Shown one piece after another: positions 1 through 10,189 of a stretch of 64,000 bases of DNA. The DNA lies in NCBI GenBank assembly GCA_037974335.1, contig CM075760.1, positions 28,100,402 to 28,164,401 on the forward strand. Reading direction: 5' to 3'. Position numbers and translations under genes: made by a program. The notes under the pieces were generated by a model, which worked only from the letters and a program-made list of their open reading frames with translations, was not told where the DNA came from and made no database searches. Positions within the stretch are counted from its first letter, which is position 1, and each line of letters opens with the position of its first letter. Source of the DNA: Prionace glauca. Taxonomy: Eukaryota; Chordata; Chondrichthyes; Carcharhiniformes; Carcharhinidae.

Positions 1-537
1 TTGTACACCCTGGACGGGGTGCCCTGGTTCTGTGCTGTTAAGTCCAGCTATTACACACTGCCCGCCTGGCAGGCCTTTGACTGGCTGGACCACATCTTAA
101 CTCCGTTTCTCCCGTTCCTCCTCATCCTGCTTCTTAACGCTCTAACCGTAAAACACATCTTAGCGGCCAGCAGAGCCCGCAGGAGGCTCCGGGGCACGGA
201 GAGTCACGGGGATCCAGAGATGGCCAACCGCAAAAGGTCCATTATCTTGCTCTTCGCCATCTCCCTCAGCTTCCTCCTCCTCTGGGTCACCTATGTCGTA
301 CACTTCCTCTATGTGCGGATTACAGGTGAGGGCTACCGCACCAGCCTGGATTTCAAAGACCCACGGTACATCTTTCAGGAGGCAGCCAACATGTTCCAGC
401 TCGTCAGTTCCTGCAACAACGTCTTCATCTACACAGTCTCCCAGAGCAAGTTCCGAGAGGACCTGAAAAAGGTTCTGCTATGTCCCTTCACTATGCTAAA
501 ATACACATCAGCATCTGCTTGGATTTCATCAACTTAG
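1..537 (+). CDS. GPR139-like G-protein-coupled receptor, 3' part only
   Basis: Only the C-terminal 178 residues are in the window; the open frame runs off the left edge. It begins in extracellular loop 2 with the family motif VPWFC (near residue 7), then TM5 (LTPFLPFLLILLLNAL), a basic third loop (SRARRRLRG), TM6 (SIILLFAISLSFLLLW) and TM7. TM7 carries NNVFIY where rhodopsin-class receptors have NPxxY. The tail is short (SKFREDLKK) and ends at a TAG. It is a paralogue of the receptors at 22, 35 and 55 kb and belongs to the expanded elasmobranch GPR139-like group. Ligand unknown; plasma membrane location inferred from seven-helix homology. Start and first exon lie outside. Confidence 0.9.
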   Translation: MYTLDGVPWFCAVKSSYYTLPAWQAFDWLDHILTPFLPFLLILLLNALTVKHILAASRARRRLRGTESHGDPEMANRKRSIILLFAISLSFLLLWVTYVVHFLYVRITGEGYRTSLDFKDPRYIFQEAANMFQLVSSCNNVFIYTVSQSKFREDLKKVLLCPFTMLKYTSASAWISST

Positions 538-734
538 ATCAGTGTGTGTAACTCCGTCTCTCTGGAATCAGAAACTACTGGAATTCAGATTTACGATTTG
601 AAATATGTAAAGCTCATAATCCAGTGTCCACAGCCCCACTTGTTGCTCTGAATGACTGCTGAATTATCACAGTTGCTAACTTCCTGGAGGAGACAAAGGA
701 GTCTTAGAGATTTCCATCATAGAAAGAGGTCCTT
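538..734. other. 3' flank of the first receptor, no feature seen
   Basis: Non-repetitive DNA after the receptor stop codon. No convincing polyadenylation signal or further exon was recognised. Confidence 0.5.
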
Positions 735-1680
735 CGGCCATAAGCACCTATCCAATCAACTCCCATTTTGCCACAGTTAGTTCGCTACCTTGTATGCCAT
801 GACATTTCAAGTGTTCATCTAAATGCTTCTTAATGTGAAAGTTCTTGCCCCTGCCATAATTTCAGGCAGTGAGTTCCTGACTCGGACCACTCTCTAGGTG
901 AAAACATTTTCCTCAGACCTCCTTTAAATAATTTGCTCCTTACCTTAGATCTAAGCCCCTGGTTACTGACCCGTCTACTAAGAAGGACCATCCTTCTCAT
1001 CTCGTTTATCTAAATCCCTCATAATTTGGTACACATCAGTGACTTTCCTCTCATAAGAACATAAGAACATAAGAAATAGGAGCAGGAGTAGGCCATCTAG
1101 CCCTTCGAGCCTGCACCGCCATTCAATAAGATCATGGCTGATCTGTCGTGGCTCAGTTCCACCTTCCCGCCCTCTCCTCATAACCCTTAATCCCTTCTCT
1201 TATCAAAAACCCATCAACCCGTTTCTTAAAAATATTTAGCGAGGCAGCCTCCACCACTTCAACGGGCAGAGAATTCCAGAGATTCACCACACTTTGAGTG
1301 AAGAAGTTCCTCCTCAACTCTGTTCTAAACTGCCAACCCTTTATCTTGAGGCTGTGCCTTCTCCACTCTAAGAAAAATAATCCCAGCCTATCCAATCTCT
1401 TTTCATAGCTGAAAACTTCAGTCAAGGCAGCATCCTGGTAAATCCCCTTAATATCCTTTCCAATGCAACCACAAGTTTTCTGTAGTGTAACGAACCGAAA
1501 TTCATAGCGAGAGTTTTTAACAGCTCTATCATAATCTCCGTGCTCTTATTATCTATGCTCCTGTTAATAAAAACAATTACACCATATGATTTCTTAACCG
1601 CTTTATCTATCTGTCTTGCTGGCTTCACAAATCTTTGGATATGGACCACCAAGGACTCTCCGTTCCTCTGTACATGATTT
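735..1680 (-). mobile_element. Old CR1-like LINE 3' fragment, split by a younger CR1
   Basis: Reverse-strand LINE 3' coding sequence is recognisable on both sides of a younger insertion. 735-1053 matches the stretch that follows the loop of a decayed RT tail. 1359-1500 continues it with CCCAGCCTATCCAATCTC and CATCCTGGTAAATC, wording shared with other CR1 tails at 46 kb. The element is heavily diverged and has no open frame. Confidence 0.6.
1054..1358 (-). mobile_element. Young CR1 LINE 3' end nested in an older LINE
   Basis: The 3' terminus, with the octamer-type repeat seen on this strand as ATAAGAACATAAGAAC, starts at 1054. The body codes for the C-terminal RT tail (NLWNSLPVEVVEAASLN, GFLIREGIKGY) on the minus strand. 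It is nearly identical to copies at 13.5, 22.4, 45.0 and 62.1 kb, so it is young. It is 5'-truncated near 1358, where the older LINE resumes. Confidence 0.85.
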
Positions 1681-2470
1681 TTTCCCTATCATTACTCACT
1701 GAAATCAATGCCCGTTTGTGCTGGTTCACGCAAAGGTTGGGAAAAAAACAATTTGCCAGCGTTACCGGGGAAGTCATAGGCTTCTCATACTGATTATCTC
1801 ACAAACTGATTGTTATTATTGTGCCGAGTAAAACACGCTTCAATTCAGAGAAAATGAAGAATGAATCCAAATCAATGTTATCTTCACTTTATGTAATCAC
1901 ACTCGATTCTGTTTATTTAATGTGCATTTCATGAAGAATGAATGAAACATTTTCAAGTCAACATGATTTTCTGCAGATTGTAATTGTACTCCACTGAGCA
2001 GCAGGCATTTTTTTGTCCGATTCTCCCTGTCAAGTAAACATTTCACGGTAACCATTGTAACTTCAAAATTGTCTGTGAATAGAGTACTTCTTATAGGGAT
2101 ATTTTTGAAATGAGGTTCAGAGACAAGTTAGAATTTCTAACCTCCACACTTTCATGGCACGTGGAAAAAGCATCAGAGCGAACGCCTGAAAGCGATAGAG
2201 ACGGAGACAGAGATAAAATAACTGGCAACAGAGGCAAATACGGTGAAAATGTAACAAAGAGAAGCAATCAGGATAAATAATTCCTTCAACTCTCACTTAT
2301 TGGTGCGTAGCTTCTATCAACACTGACAGAGCAGTCATATCTCTGAAAAACAACTTCAATTTCTCAGTAAGTGAAGCCAGATTGTGCTCTCTGTCACATT
2401 TTAAATCAGATTAGATGAATCAATACATGTAGAATAATCTGTTTCTCTAGCCGTCGAACAGTAACTAGTT
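1681..2470. other. AT-rich intergenic DNA
   Basis: No gene, RNA or clear repeat recognised. Confidence 0.5.
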
Positions 2471-2850
2471 AGTCTAGCTGCTCCTTGTTCCTTCCTGATA
2501 ATGATGGCCTTGCTGTCTGGTGAGTTAGTTGGAGTTGTGTTTAGTTTCTGATTTTTGGAATATTCAGCATTTGTATTACAGGAACCGATTGCGATGATTC
2601 GCCGTCCTGGGCTCCTTCTGAATTAATAACACTGGACTGGCAAACCACAGTGCCCCCAACTCTTTTCTGGTGAATTCAGTTTTCCGGAAAATGTCAGAAA
2701 TATTTATTGAAGATATCCAGCGATATGGTTCATGATTTACAGATTTTCTGCCGTTTTGTGCAAAGAAAATCAAACTGTTTTCTTCCATGTCACCTGAACC
2801 TTTCTCTGTGACAGCGCCGAATATTTCTGTGCCGCGGAGCCCACGCTGCT
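2471..2850 (+). pseudogene. T-cell receptor V segment pseudogene (alpha/delta-like)
   Basis: A leader-like hydrophobic run (SFLIMMALLSG, coding to 2519) ends at a phase-1 GTGAGT donor. The acceptor TATTACAG ends at 2581 and the V exon follows. Recognisable parts are FR1 (ELITLD), CDR1/FR2 (PPTLFW, then IQFSGKCQKYLL), and the FR3 end DSAEYFCAAE at about 2809-2838. Defects: the FR1 cysteine position reads Trp (ITLDW), the residue after the FR2 Trp is a TGA stop, and the frame shifts just before DSAEYFC. A CACGCTG heptamer-like sequence follows, but no nonamer is visible 23 bases on. No in-frame ATG starts the hydrophobic leader except the late one at 2501. It is a host V gene relic closest in style to the V at 29 kb. 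Confidence 0.72.
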
Positions 2851-2891
2851 GCAATCATCAATAACACCACGCTGGGAATTCCAGCTCGTTA

Positions 2892-2905
2892 CCACCCGAG
2901 GGCGC
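2892..2905 (+). promoter_or_regulatory. CTCF-like motif
   Basis: CCACCCGAGGGCGC matches 13 of 14 positions of the vertebrate CTCF core CCASYAGRKGGCRS. It lies about 40 bp past the end of the V pseudogene. Binding is inferred only. Confidence 0.4.
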
Positions 2906-3214
2906 TCTCACACTGATAAACAGGAACATATATTATCCACTTTGAAAGTCGCAGGGACCTTCCTAAGAGATCACAACAAAATACAAACTCAACAGAAGGT
3001 TGAACACTTGCGGAATAATAATAGTTTATTTCCACTCGCATTTGTACTATCGCCGAGATTCTTATATCTGTTTCACCTTTTCAGTTTAGATATTGCCATT
3101 CTATGCAGTTTCTCTGTCTGCTAATATTTCGAAAACGTATCTCCATCTAACGTGTTGAGTCTGGATAACCTTTCCCTAAACGTCAACCAGAATCGAATTT
3201 CGGCTCTATTTCCT

Positions 3215-3302
3215 CTCCACAGATGCTGTCAGACCTGCTGAGATTTTCCAGCATTTTCTATTTTTGTTTTAGATTCCAGCATCCGCAGTAATTTGCTTCG
3301 AT
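3215..3302 (+). repeat. Interspersed repeat ending in CAGCATCCGCAGTAATTTG
   Basis: The segment GCTGTCAGACCTGCTGAG ... AGATTCCAGCATCCGCAG recurs at 47,640-47,725 and inverted near 61,010-61,095. It is a dispersed repeat; no coding capacity. Family not identified. Confidence 0.6.
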
Positions 3303-3846
3303 CGATCCCAATCTCTCCTAACAGGATCCTGAAGCTTTTTACAGCAGCCTGTTCACTAGCTTTATTTTATCCGGGAGTTTTGCTGCTATAGAGAAAGTGT
3401 GTGCACAATGAAGGGACTTCAGAATGAAGTGACTGTGATCTTCCAAATAAACCCAAATATGGAATTTCGCAAATGGCCAGTGAGCTTCAGAATGTTGAAA
3501 TGATAACGCTGGAATGATTTCTGTTACCATGAACAATCCAGGGTTTCCCACTGACAATTAGCAGACCAACCCCGTCTCTGAAAGTGCAGACGTCCCCCTA
3601 TCATACTACTGAAAGCAGCCCACTCGAAGTATTTCCTTTCAAGGTCAGCGAGCTCACATCCACCGATCTCGCAGACTCACAGAGACAGAAATAACTGAAG
3701 TGACAGGGTGCTGGAAACAGCTGGGTGACAGCTTGATCCAAGGTTAATTTGATTACTTCCGTGGCTGACAGTCACGTTATGTCTGCAACTGTCCGCGATT
3801 CTGTGCAACCCGCAGCACGCAGGAGTCTCAATCTCTAGTTGAAGGC

Positions 3847-3885
3847 AGTTTTTGTACAGGAGTCAGACTGTTTTCCACCACTGTG
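3847..3885 (-). other. 23-RSS of the V segment at 3.9 kb
   Basis: On the minus strand: consensus heptamer CACAGTG (3885-3879), a 23 bp spacer, then nonamer ACAAAAACT (3855-3847), one base from the consensus. Confidence 0.92.
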
Positions 3886-4354
3886 ACTCCCAGAGAGAGC
3901 GCAGTAATACACGGCAGTGTCAGTAAGCTGCAAACCCGAGATCGACAAACTGGTGAATTTACTGGATGTCTGAAGCTCTCCAGAGAAACGGCTTTTAAAA
4001 AACTCTGCTTTATCTTCACCAAATATCGAGTTTTTCCTCAATATATACACGGGCTGTGTGCCTGGTTGTTGCCGGTACCAGTATAAATTGTAGTTGCTCA
4101 TTGTAGTATCATAGGTACAGTTTACAGTTAATGTTCCTCCTTCCGTCTTGACATCTGAGGACAGCAACTGAGCGACAGAATCTGCATGACTCTCTGAAAA
4201 ACATGTTCAAATGGAAATCGATCAGACTCACTGAATACTTAAAATTCGGTTTTAAACCAGGTTTATGAAATTAAAGAAAATAATAAATGTGTTTGGTCCA
4301 ATAATTACCTGTCAGGAATGTTCCCCACACAATCCAGATGCTGAGTAGTATCAT
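3886..4354 (-). CDS. T-cell receptor V segment, two exons (alpha/delta-like)
   Basis: The leader exon 4354-4309 encodes MILLSIWIVWGTFLT and ends at a GTAATT donor in phase 1. The acceptor TTTTTCAG precedes the V exon, 4193-3886. The V domain has FR1 Cys in TVNCTY, FR2 LYWYRQQPG, and an FR3 ending TDTAVYYCALS. Length and layout fit TRAV/TRDV segments, which supply the antigen-binding V domain after V(D)J joining. A good 23-RSS follows. The frame is open throughout, so it looks usable. It is the same subfamily as the V at 7,963 and the pseudogene at 18,944. It stands back to back with a dead V on the other strand. Alpha versus delta use cannot be told from the segment. Confidence 0.92.
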
Positions 4355-4691
4355 CGTCGTTGTCTGCTCTGTAAAAGTGGAGTTGGATATTTGAAAACAC
4401 CCGTTCCAAACTTCACCCTGTATATTTTGCTGTCGTGTCTCGGGACGCTCTCACTGCGATTGCCCGTGTCCGCGGTGCTGCCGTGGGATTAGTAGTTGCT
4501 GAGCTGGCTGCTGGTGAATGGATTCACCCCGAGCTGGGTTCAGTCAGTGTTCTGATAGGACTAATGGTTTCCTAGTTAGACACGTGGGACCAGATTTGTA
4601 ACCGGAAACATGGGTTTGTTATTTTTTTAAAAGAATCCGGCTTCAGTTCCCCATTCCGATTCCAGTAGAATCCATGTCGGTGAGATCCTCC
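4355..4691. promoter_or_regulatory. Shared upstream region of a divergent V pair (arm A)
   Basis: This stretch separates the leader ATG of the minus-strand V from the start of the plus-strand V relic. It is repeated, inverted, at 18,445-18,943 (for example CCTAGTTAGACACGTGGG at 4572-4589 matches the complement of the 18,720 region). By position it should hold the promoters of both genes; no individual element was proven. Confidence 0.5.
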
Positions 4692-4978
4692 CCCAGCGGA
4701 AGGTTGTTAATGAAGGGGAAACCTTATTAGTTAACTGTACCACGACCACTACGTTTAGTAACTAGAGTTGGTGCAGACAATTCCCGATTCAGCCACCCCA
4801 GCATTTGGTAATAGCCACAAGAGAAAGCGATCAACACGGGAGGCTCACCGCCTCACTTAGCGGAAACTGCAAATTCAGCGCCCTGACTGTGAGAGACGCC
4901 GGAGATACAAACACTGCCACCTCTCCATACTCCGTGAGCCATAATGTAACAAACACAGGGAGATGCTATCCAAAAACA
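4692..4978 (+). pseudogene. T-cell receptor V pseudogene, leader deleted
   Basis: Homologous to the intact V at 18,112-18,444. FR1 is followed by NEGETLLVNCTTT, FR2 by RQFPIQPPQHLVIA, FR3 by KFSALTVRDAG. Compared with the intact copy, the sequence jumps from upstream DNA (CCAGTAGAATCC) straight into FR1, so about 260 bp including the leader is missing. A stop codon lies just before the FR2 Trp. The conserved FR3 Cys is lost (YLCAV became SPYSV). The RSS has decayed: CATAATG (4940-4946), 23 bp, CCAAAAACA (4970-4978). Confidence 0.88.
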
Positions 4979-5039
4979 TGCACCCACTGCGAGAGCCCCT
5001 CTGCTGTGTCCGGAGTTTCGGTAGAGTGAGTGGTACGAT

Positions 5040-6830
5040 TATAAAATGTCCCTTAACAAAGGAAATGAGCGTAAAACAAAACAAGATGTAGAATCTAATG
5101 ATTATAATTCCGTCAAAAGTGAAGAGAGATGAAAACAGAGAGGGAGAAAAAGAAAGAAGGAAGGTGTAAATCAGATTGAGTGAGTAGCAAATAGAAATTG
5201 AAAAGTTCATTGGAGAAGTGGACAGAAAATGAGGGAAGCATTGAAAAATGAAAGAGACTGAAAAGCACTAAATATGACAGATATAAGATTAGATTGAAGC
5301 ATAAATAAAAAGAAACTTTAATAAATTGTGATTTTTCTTTAACGTTACTAAGATTTACTTAATATTAAAACAGTTGAATTTTCTGAACCATGTCGCCTAA
5401 AGACAGGAAATTGCCCTATCCGTAAATTTGGGCTTTGCTCATTCTCCCGAGAAGGGAAATTTCACATTAACTTCATTGCAGTGTTAATGTAAGCCTTCTT
5501 GTGACACTGATAAATAAACTCAAAAAACGGAGAACAAGCTGCTGATGACGTTAAACAGATGCAGAATCCGAGGATTATGAACAAGGAAACAGATTTCAGA
5601 ACACCAGGGGACCCGTGTAAACCTGCACACATCATTGTTGAGAACAAGTTCAAACACATGGATCCGTTTAGTGGTTCTTCGTTGCTTTAGCGTTAATCTC
5701 AGACACAGTGTGTAAGAATGACTAGAAAGATGAAGTGGGGATGAGAGAGCACAATGCTGGAAGCAAAATTGAGCAACTGGGGCCATTTTCAGAGGGGCAG
5801 CAATTCTGTTCAGAAGTGGTTGGCAGACTAGTACCCATTCAAGGCAGGTTTGTAAAAGGATGAAAAGAAACAAAGACAATGGGTTGGTGTCTCAGTGCAT
5901 GACTGGATGGCAGCGTTTCCGGTGATTCCGGGGAGAGCGACCTTTGCGTTTTGAGCTGTCGACTGTTAGAGGATGCGGTAGGGCATGCCAAACTGTAATG
6001 GGGACAGAATCTATAAGTAATTTTCAGAGACAGGTGGATAAATATTTGACCAGCAAATGGAAATTTGAAGAATGTACGATTGAATGCAAGCTGCCGATAA
6101 CGAATAAGTGGACAACGCATTAACAGAGACAGTACGTGAGGGATGGCCGAATGGTCCCTGTTAGTGCTACAACAGCCTATGATTCAGCCGCTATGAAACA
6201 ATGTCCTCTGCTGCTACACACAGGAAGCAGAGAGGATCGGAAACAGTGACAGCTCAAGTGGGCGATGAGAAACAGCCAATCGCTCAGTGGCACCGTGAGC
6301 AACGCCAGAGACCGAGAACCCATATTAAATATTGTAAATTAAATCTAGCTCGTAGTTTCCCTGACATTTCACGAATAAATAAGCAACATTTTGCATTCGT
6401 TATGAATAATTGTTTCCTTCTTTTTTTGTTGAATTCCTGTTTTCTCTTTCTTACATCGGTTACAGTTATACATATACTGGGCAGATTAGAGAACACGTGC
6501 TTTTCTCTCAATTTCAAAATCAATTGTTTTGTTCTCTTCTGTGAATTTTAAACAAACGTTTCTGTAAAATGTAAAAACGTAAAAATAAATCTGGAAAGCA
6601 TAATGGACAAATCATCACTTTTCCAAACTAATTTCCCCATCAAGCAAAATGCATATCCATCCTTGGGCCCAATCTGCGCAAAGAACAAATCCCTCAGAGT
6701 AAAATATCTTCCTATTCCCCACCGAACGAGCCACCCTGTCCAAGTGTAAGAATCTCCCACACCACAACAAAGCCCCGTGCAATCTCTCAGGGAGAAGTGG
6801 AATAATGAGACGCTCAATTAGAAAAAATAC
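5040..6830. other. Intergenic part of arm A and its flank
   Basis: No coding signal. 5,040-6,310 has inverted counterparts in arm B; 6,310-6,830 is AT-rich single-copy DNA as far as can be seen. Confidence 0.5.
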
Positions 6831-6843
6831 CACCAGAGGGCGT
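6830..6843 (+). promoter_or_regulatory. CTCF-like motif
   Basis: CCACCAGAGGGCGT matches 13 of 14 positions of CCASYAGRKGGCRS, the best match in the window. It lies in intergenic DNA between V segments. Confidence 0.5.
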
Positions 6844-7234
6844 TTCAGCTTTACTACAGTGTCAGCATTGGGATATTGACTCGCTCTCAGTGAATATATG
6901 CCAGATAATTGCCTTCATACCTAACAAAAATAGACATTAGTGATTGCAACCCAGTTCAATGCAACCAAATGTAGCTACTTGAATCGACATCTACGGAACT
7001 ATGACCCAAAGTTCCTCAGCAATAGCACTGGTAGGCAGCTCAGTCTCGATGTTGACATTCTCAATAAAACATTTCCCTTTAAAACATTTTCAACATTGAG
7101 AGCAGAGCGGTAACACACACTGGAGCGTTTTACCTTTACTGAGGTGTGATGCGACAATGGCCATGCTCCAATGTCAACTGCAGGTTCCTTTTACATGTTT
7201 TAAAAACATTTTTTGCCTGAATATCATAAGACCA

Positions 7235-7425
7235 TAAAATCCTGAACCTGCACTGATTCCCCAACAACAATCCTACACAGGTCATATCCTCGGAGCCCAC
7301 ATATTCAACCCGCTAATCCCCCTAACTTATACACATACCTAAGGGACAAAGTAGCGTGGCCAATCCGCCTAACCTGCACATCTTTGGAGTTTGGGATGAA
7401 ACCGCAGCACCTGGAGGAATTTTGC
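7235..7425 (-). mobile_element. Diverged SINE (HE1/V-SINE type) fragment
   Basis: On the plus strand the order CACTGATTCCCCAACAACAATC ... CTAATCCCCCTAAC ... GCCTAACCTGCACATCTTTGG matches the body and tail of the better preserved SINE at 53,840-54,182, so the element points to minus. The tRNA head is absent. Confidence 0.65.
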
Positions 7426-7962
7426 ACTCGTGGAAAAGCTAGATATGTTACACATCTTCTTTCTCCATATTAATAATTCCGAGAGACCACAACAGTTTAA
7501 CAAAGCTGCACACGCTTTCTCCTTCTCAAGGGGAGAATTGAATAGAAAACTAGACTTTACAGAAACTCTGACTTACTTCATGTATTAACAATAATTAAAG
7601 CTCTTAAGAGGACTTTCACTGGAGTCATGGTTATCACTACACTGATAGTGGAACCAAATCCGTGAAAACAAAGTGAGAAACTCACTCAAAAATTATTTAC
7701 TTTCTTTGGTACAATTCTGGTGAAGGTGTTCCTTCCCCAGCTCTGCTGTGTAATCCGGGAAGCATTTTCTCTATAAGAATAGTGACTGGAATGCAGTCCG
7801 GGGTGATTCCCTTTGTTATCTGCCGGCCTCACAGCACCAATGGAAAAGCGAGGAAGTGAGATGAGAACAGCCTGAGACACGGCAACAGATTATTAAGGGC
7901 GGGGTTTAGAAAGGGTGGCTAAATATCCAACCCTCTCCCCTTTCTCAGAGAGGATAGAGACA

Positions 7963-8417
7963 ATGCGGCTTCTCAGCATCTGGGTTGTGTGGGGAACATT
8001 GCTGACAGGTAAATGTGGATGCGCTCTTTCATTCGCCAAGCTTGATTGGAGTCAAATTTCAATCATCCACGGGCCTAAACTTTTTCTTATTAATATACTA
8101 TTTTCCAGATCTGAGTCATGGAGATTCTGTGACCCAGCCGCTGCCCTCAGATGTTAAAGCAGAAGGAGCAGCGCTCGTATTAACCTGTAACTATGAAACT
8201 ACGCAGAACAGCTATGCATTACACTGGTACCGACAACTCCCAGGAAACCAGCCCGAGTTTATAGTGTTGAGAAGTGCATATAATTATGAAGATAAAGCAG
8301 ATTTTGCCAAAAACCGTTTCTCTATAAATCTTCAGACCTCGACTAAATTCACCAGTTTAACCGTTTCGGATCTGCAGCTGACTGATGCCGCCGTGTATTA
8401 CTGCGCTTTCGTTCTAT
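7963..8417 (+). CDS. T-cell receptor V segment, two exons (alpha/delta-like)
   Basis: Leader exon 7963-8008 (MRLLSIWVVWGTLLT) ends at GTAAATG. The V exon 8109-8417 follows the acceptor TTTTCCAG. The joined product reads through HGDSVTQPLPSDVKAEG, FR1 Cys in LTCNY, FR2 ALHWYRQLPG, FR3 DKADFAKNRFS and TDAAVYYCAF. No stops. The upstream 7,740-7,870 resembles the shared promoter region at 18,760-18,860, so this is a third copy of the same V subfamily (4.35 and 18.9 kb). The RSS is strong. Probably functional. Confidence 0.93.
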
Positions 8418-8456
8418 CACAGTGATGGAAAGCAGTCTCACCCCTGTACAAAAACT
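8418..8456 (+). other. 23-RSS of the V segment at 8.0 kb
   Basis: Heptamer CACAGTG (8418-8424), 23 bp spacer, nonamer ACAAAAACT (8448-8456). Confidence 0.93.
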
Positions 8457-9045
8457 GCCTCTGGGTTGTTGGTGCGAGCTCCGTTCTGTTGAGTTTTAAG
8501 TAGGACTGCGGTTGCTGCAAAGCAGCGGCGCTCCCAGGCGCTCAGATACACACCGAGAGGAAACCAAATTAACCTCGGATCAAACTGTCACCAAACAGTT
8601 GGCAGGAGAGACTGAGAGAATGAGCTGCACGACTGCAGTGGAACAGAGAAACATCACATAATCATAACTGAAGCCAGCCATTAAAATCCCCGCCCTAAGT
8701 GATCGGCGGTTCAGACTACTTTGACCATCGGGGAAGTTATTACATTTCCAGCGTTGTGAAGGCCGCAGTATCAGACATTGGAGTGTTTAATGAGCAGGGA
8801 CACGCGGTGTGACTGAGACACACTGGGTCAATGCGACACCAGCTACAACTTCATTCAAATCAATCAAAACACATATATTCGTTTTTCTGAATACGTTGAC
8901 ATTTTTAGAGTTCACTTTCCCACAGTTTTCTTCCAACTTATAAGAAAAAGGCAATGAGATTTTCTCCGATGTGCTGACTATTTTGTGAAGCGTATGTTCA
9001 TAGTCATACCTTATTAAGTTTAACAATTATTTATTAGTGTCACAT
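8457..9045. other. Intergenic DNA, nothing recognised
   Basis: No exon, tRNA or known repeat seen. Confidence 0.45.
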
Positions 9046-9296
9046 GTAGCCTTAGATTAACATCCGCAAATGCGTAAATCCCCTAGTCGCCAGACTCCGG
9101 AGCCCGTTCGGATGCAGAGGGAGAATTTGGCATGGCCAATGCACCTAACCACCTTGTCTTTCCGACTGGTGGAGGAAACCAGAGCAGCCAGTGGAAACCC
9201 ACGGAGACATGGGGAGAACGTGCAGACTCTGAGCAGGGAGTGACCCAAGCCGGGAATCGAACTCTGGTCTGTGGCACTGTGAGGCAGCAGTTTTAC
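9046..9296 (-). mobile_element. SINE (HE1/V-SINE type), tRNA-derived head retained
   Basis: Plus-strand text GGAGGAAACCAGAGCAG ... GGAGAACGTGCAGACTC ... GCCGGGAATCGAACTCTGG ... GTGAGGCAGCAG is the complement of the SINE body, the B-box-containing tRNA-like head and the head start. Confidence 0.75.
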
Positions 9297-9713
9297 TGGG
9301 AAATAGCTATTTGAATTTTCAGTATTTTGTCTTTCCTTAACTACAGTTCCTCAGGATCCATTCACTCTGTAAAGGGATTAACAGAGTTCGACGACTGGCT
9401 ATTTCTCTCAGTCAAGATGACAAAGGGATGTGGTTCCCTTTCCCTCACCGGGAAGGGAAGACGCGACTACTCTTTAGACAATTCATATTTTCAAATACGA
9501 ACCACCGGTAAAATGAGTAGCTATGGATAAAGGCTGTACTTACATCAGATCAATAATATCCGTTTCCGGGAAATGCAAGGGCGGCAAATCTACATGAGCT
9601 AGATTTGTGTGGGCGTCACTGACATAAATCAGCCGATATTTCAATGTTCCCTCCCCATTCACTTCCTTCTGCTGTGAACTGTGTGCGGGTTTCTTATTGA
9701 GATTTCAAATACA

Positions 9714-10150
9714 ATGATGTACTGCATTGTGCAATTATATCTATTGCCTCTCATTCTGGTGATGCTAACATGTACGGACAGGAGTTGGACCCAATAACAA
9801 AAATTGATTGTTAATTTTATTTTCATGTTTTTTCAATGATTCATCATGTGAATTTTATTCCAGGTCCATGTCTCTCGAACCGTGTGCTTCAATCCCCCGC
9901 TTGGAAAAGTGTCCAGAGAGGGGATTCCGTGCAGTTAGATTGTAGTTACGAGGTATCCAGCTTTTATGCAATGCATTGGTACAAAGAGAAACCCGGTGAG
10001 GGACTGGAGTGGATTATAATGGAGACGTATGGCACAGGCCGAAGTGGTCGTTTTGAACTGAATCTCGATACCACTGCGAAACGTGGCCAGTTTCTCATTG
10101 TAAGCACGGAGAACGCGGATGCTGCAGTTTATTACTGTGCGACTCAGCCT
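9714..10150 (+). CDS. T-cell receptor V segment with IgH-like FR2
   Basis: The leader exon starts at 9714 (MMYCIVQLYLLPLILVML) and most likely ends at 9783 before a weak GTTGGA donor in phase 1. The V exon is 9864-10150 after acceptor TTATTCCAG. Landmarks: GDSVQLDCSY, MHWYKEKPGEGLEWI, then a short CDR2 and FR3 ending NADAAVYYCATQP. The GEGLEWI motif is usual in immunoglobulin heavy-chain V domains, while WYK and the overall size fit TCR V. Shark TCR delta is known to use VH-like segments, so a delta role is plausible. Open frame, good RSS. The only doubt is the weak leader donor. Confidence 0.85.
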
Positions 10151-10189
10151 CACACTGAGACAAAACACAACAGTCGCTTTACAAAAACC
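10151..10189 (+). other. 23-RSS of the V segment at 9.7 kb
   Basis: Heptamer CACACTG (10151-10157), 23 bp spacer, consensus nonamer ACAAAAACC (10181-10189). Confidence 0.9.

Larger units (their letters stand above)
3300..6315. repeat. Arm A of an inverted segmental duplication
   Basis: This arm is present again, inverted and diverged, at about 15,700-19,900. Aligned landmarks are: 3,400-3,500 with 19,730-19,830; the V gene at 3,886-4,354 with the pseudogene at 18,944-19,404; 4,440-4,620 with 18,690-18,870; the pseudogene at 4,692-4,939 with the V gene at 18,112-18,444; 5,040-5,200 with 17,940-18,010; 5,650-5,850 with 16,250-16,620; and 6,200-6,310 with 15,706-15,850. The duplication carried a divergent V-gene pair. 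See findings. Confidence 0.8.

Noticed and set aside
4875-5210. 111-codon minus-strand frame with hydrophobic start
   Set aside because: Antisense to the V pseudogene and its flank; no family features.
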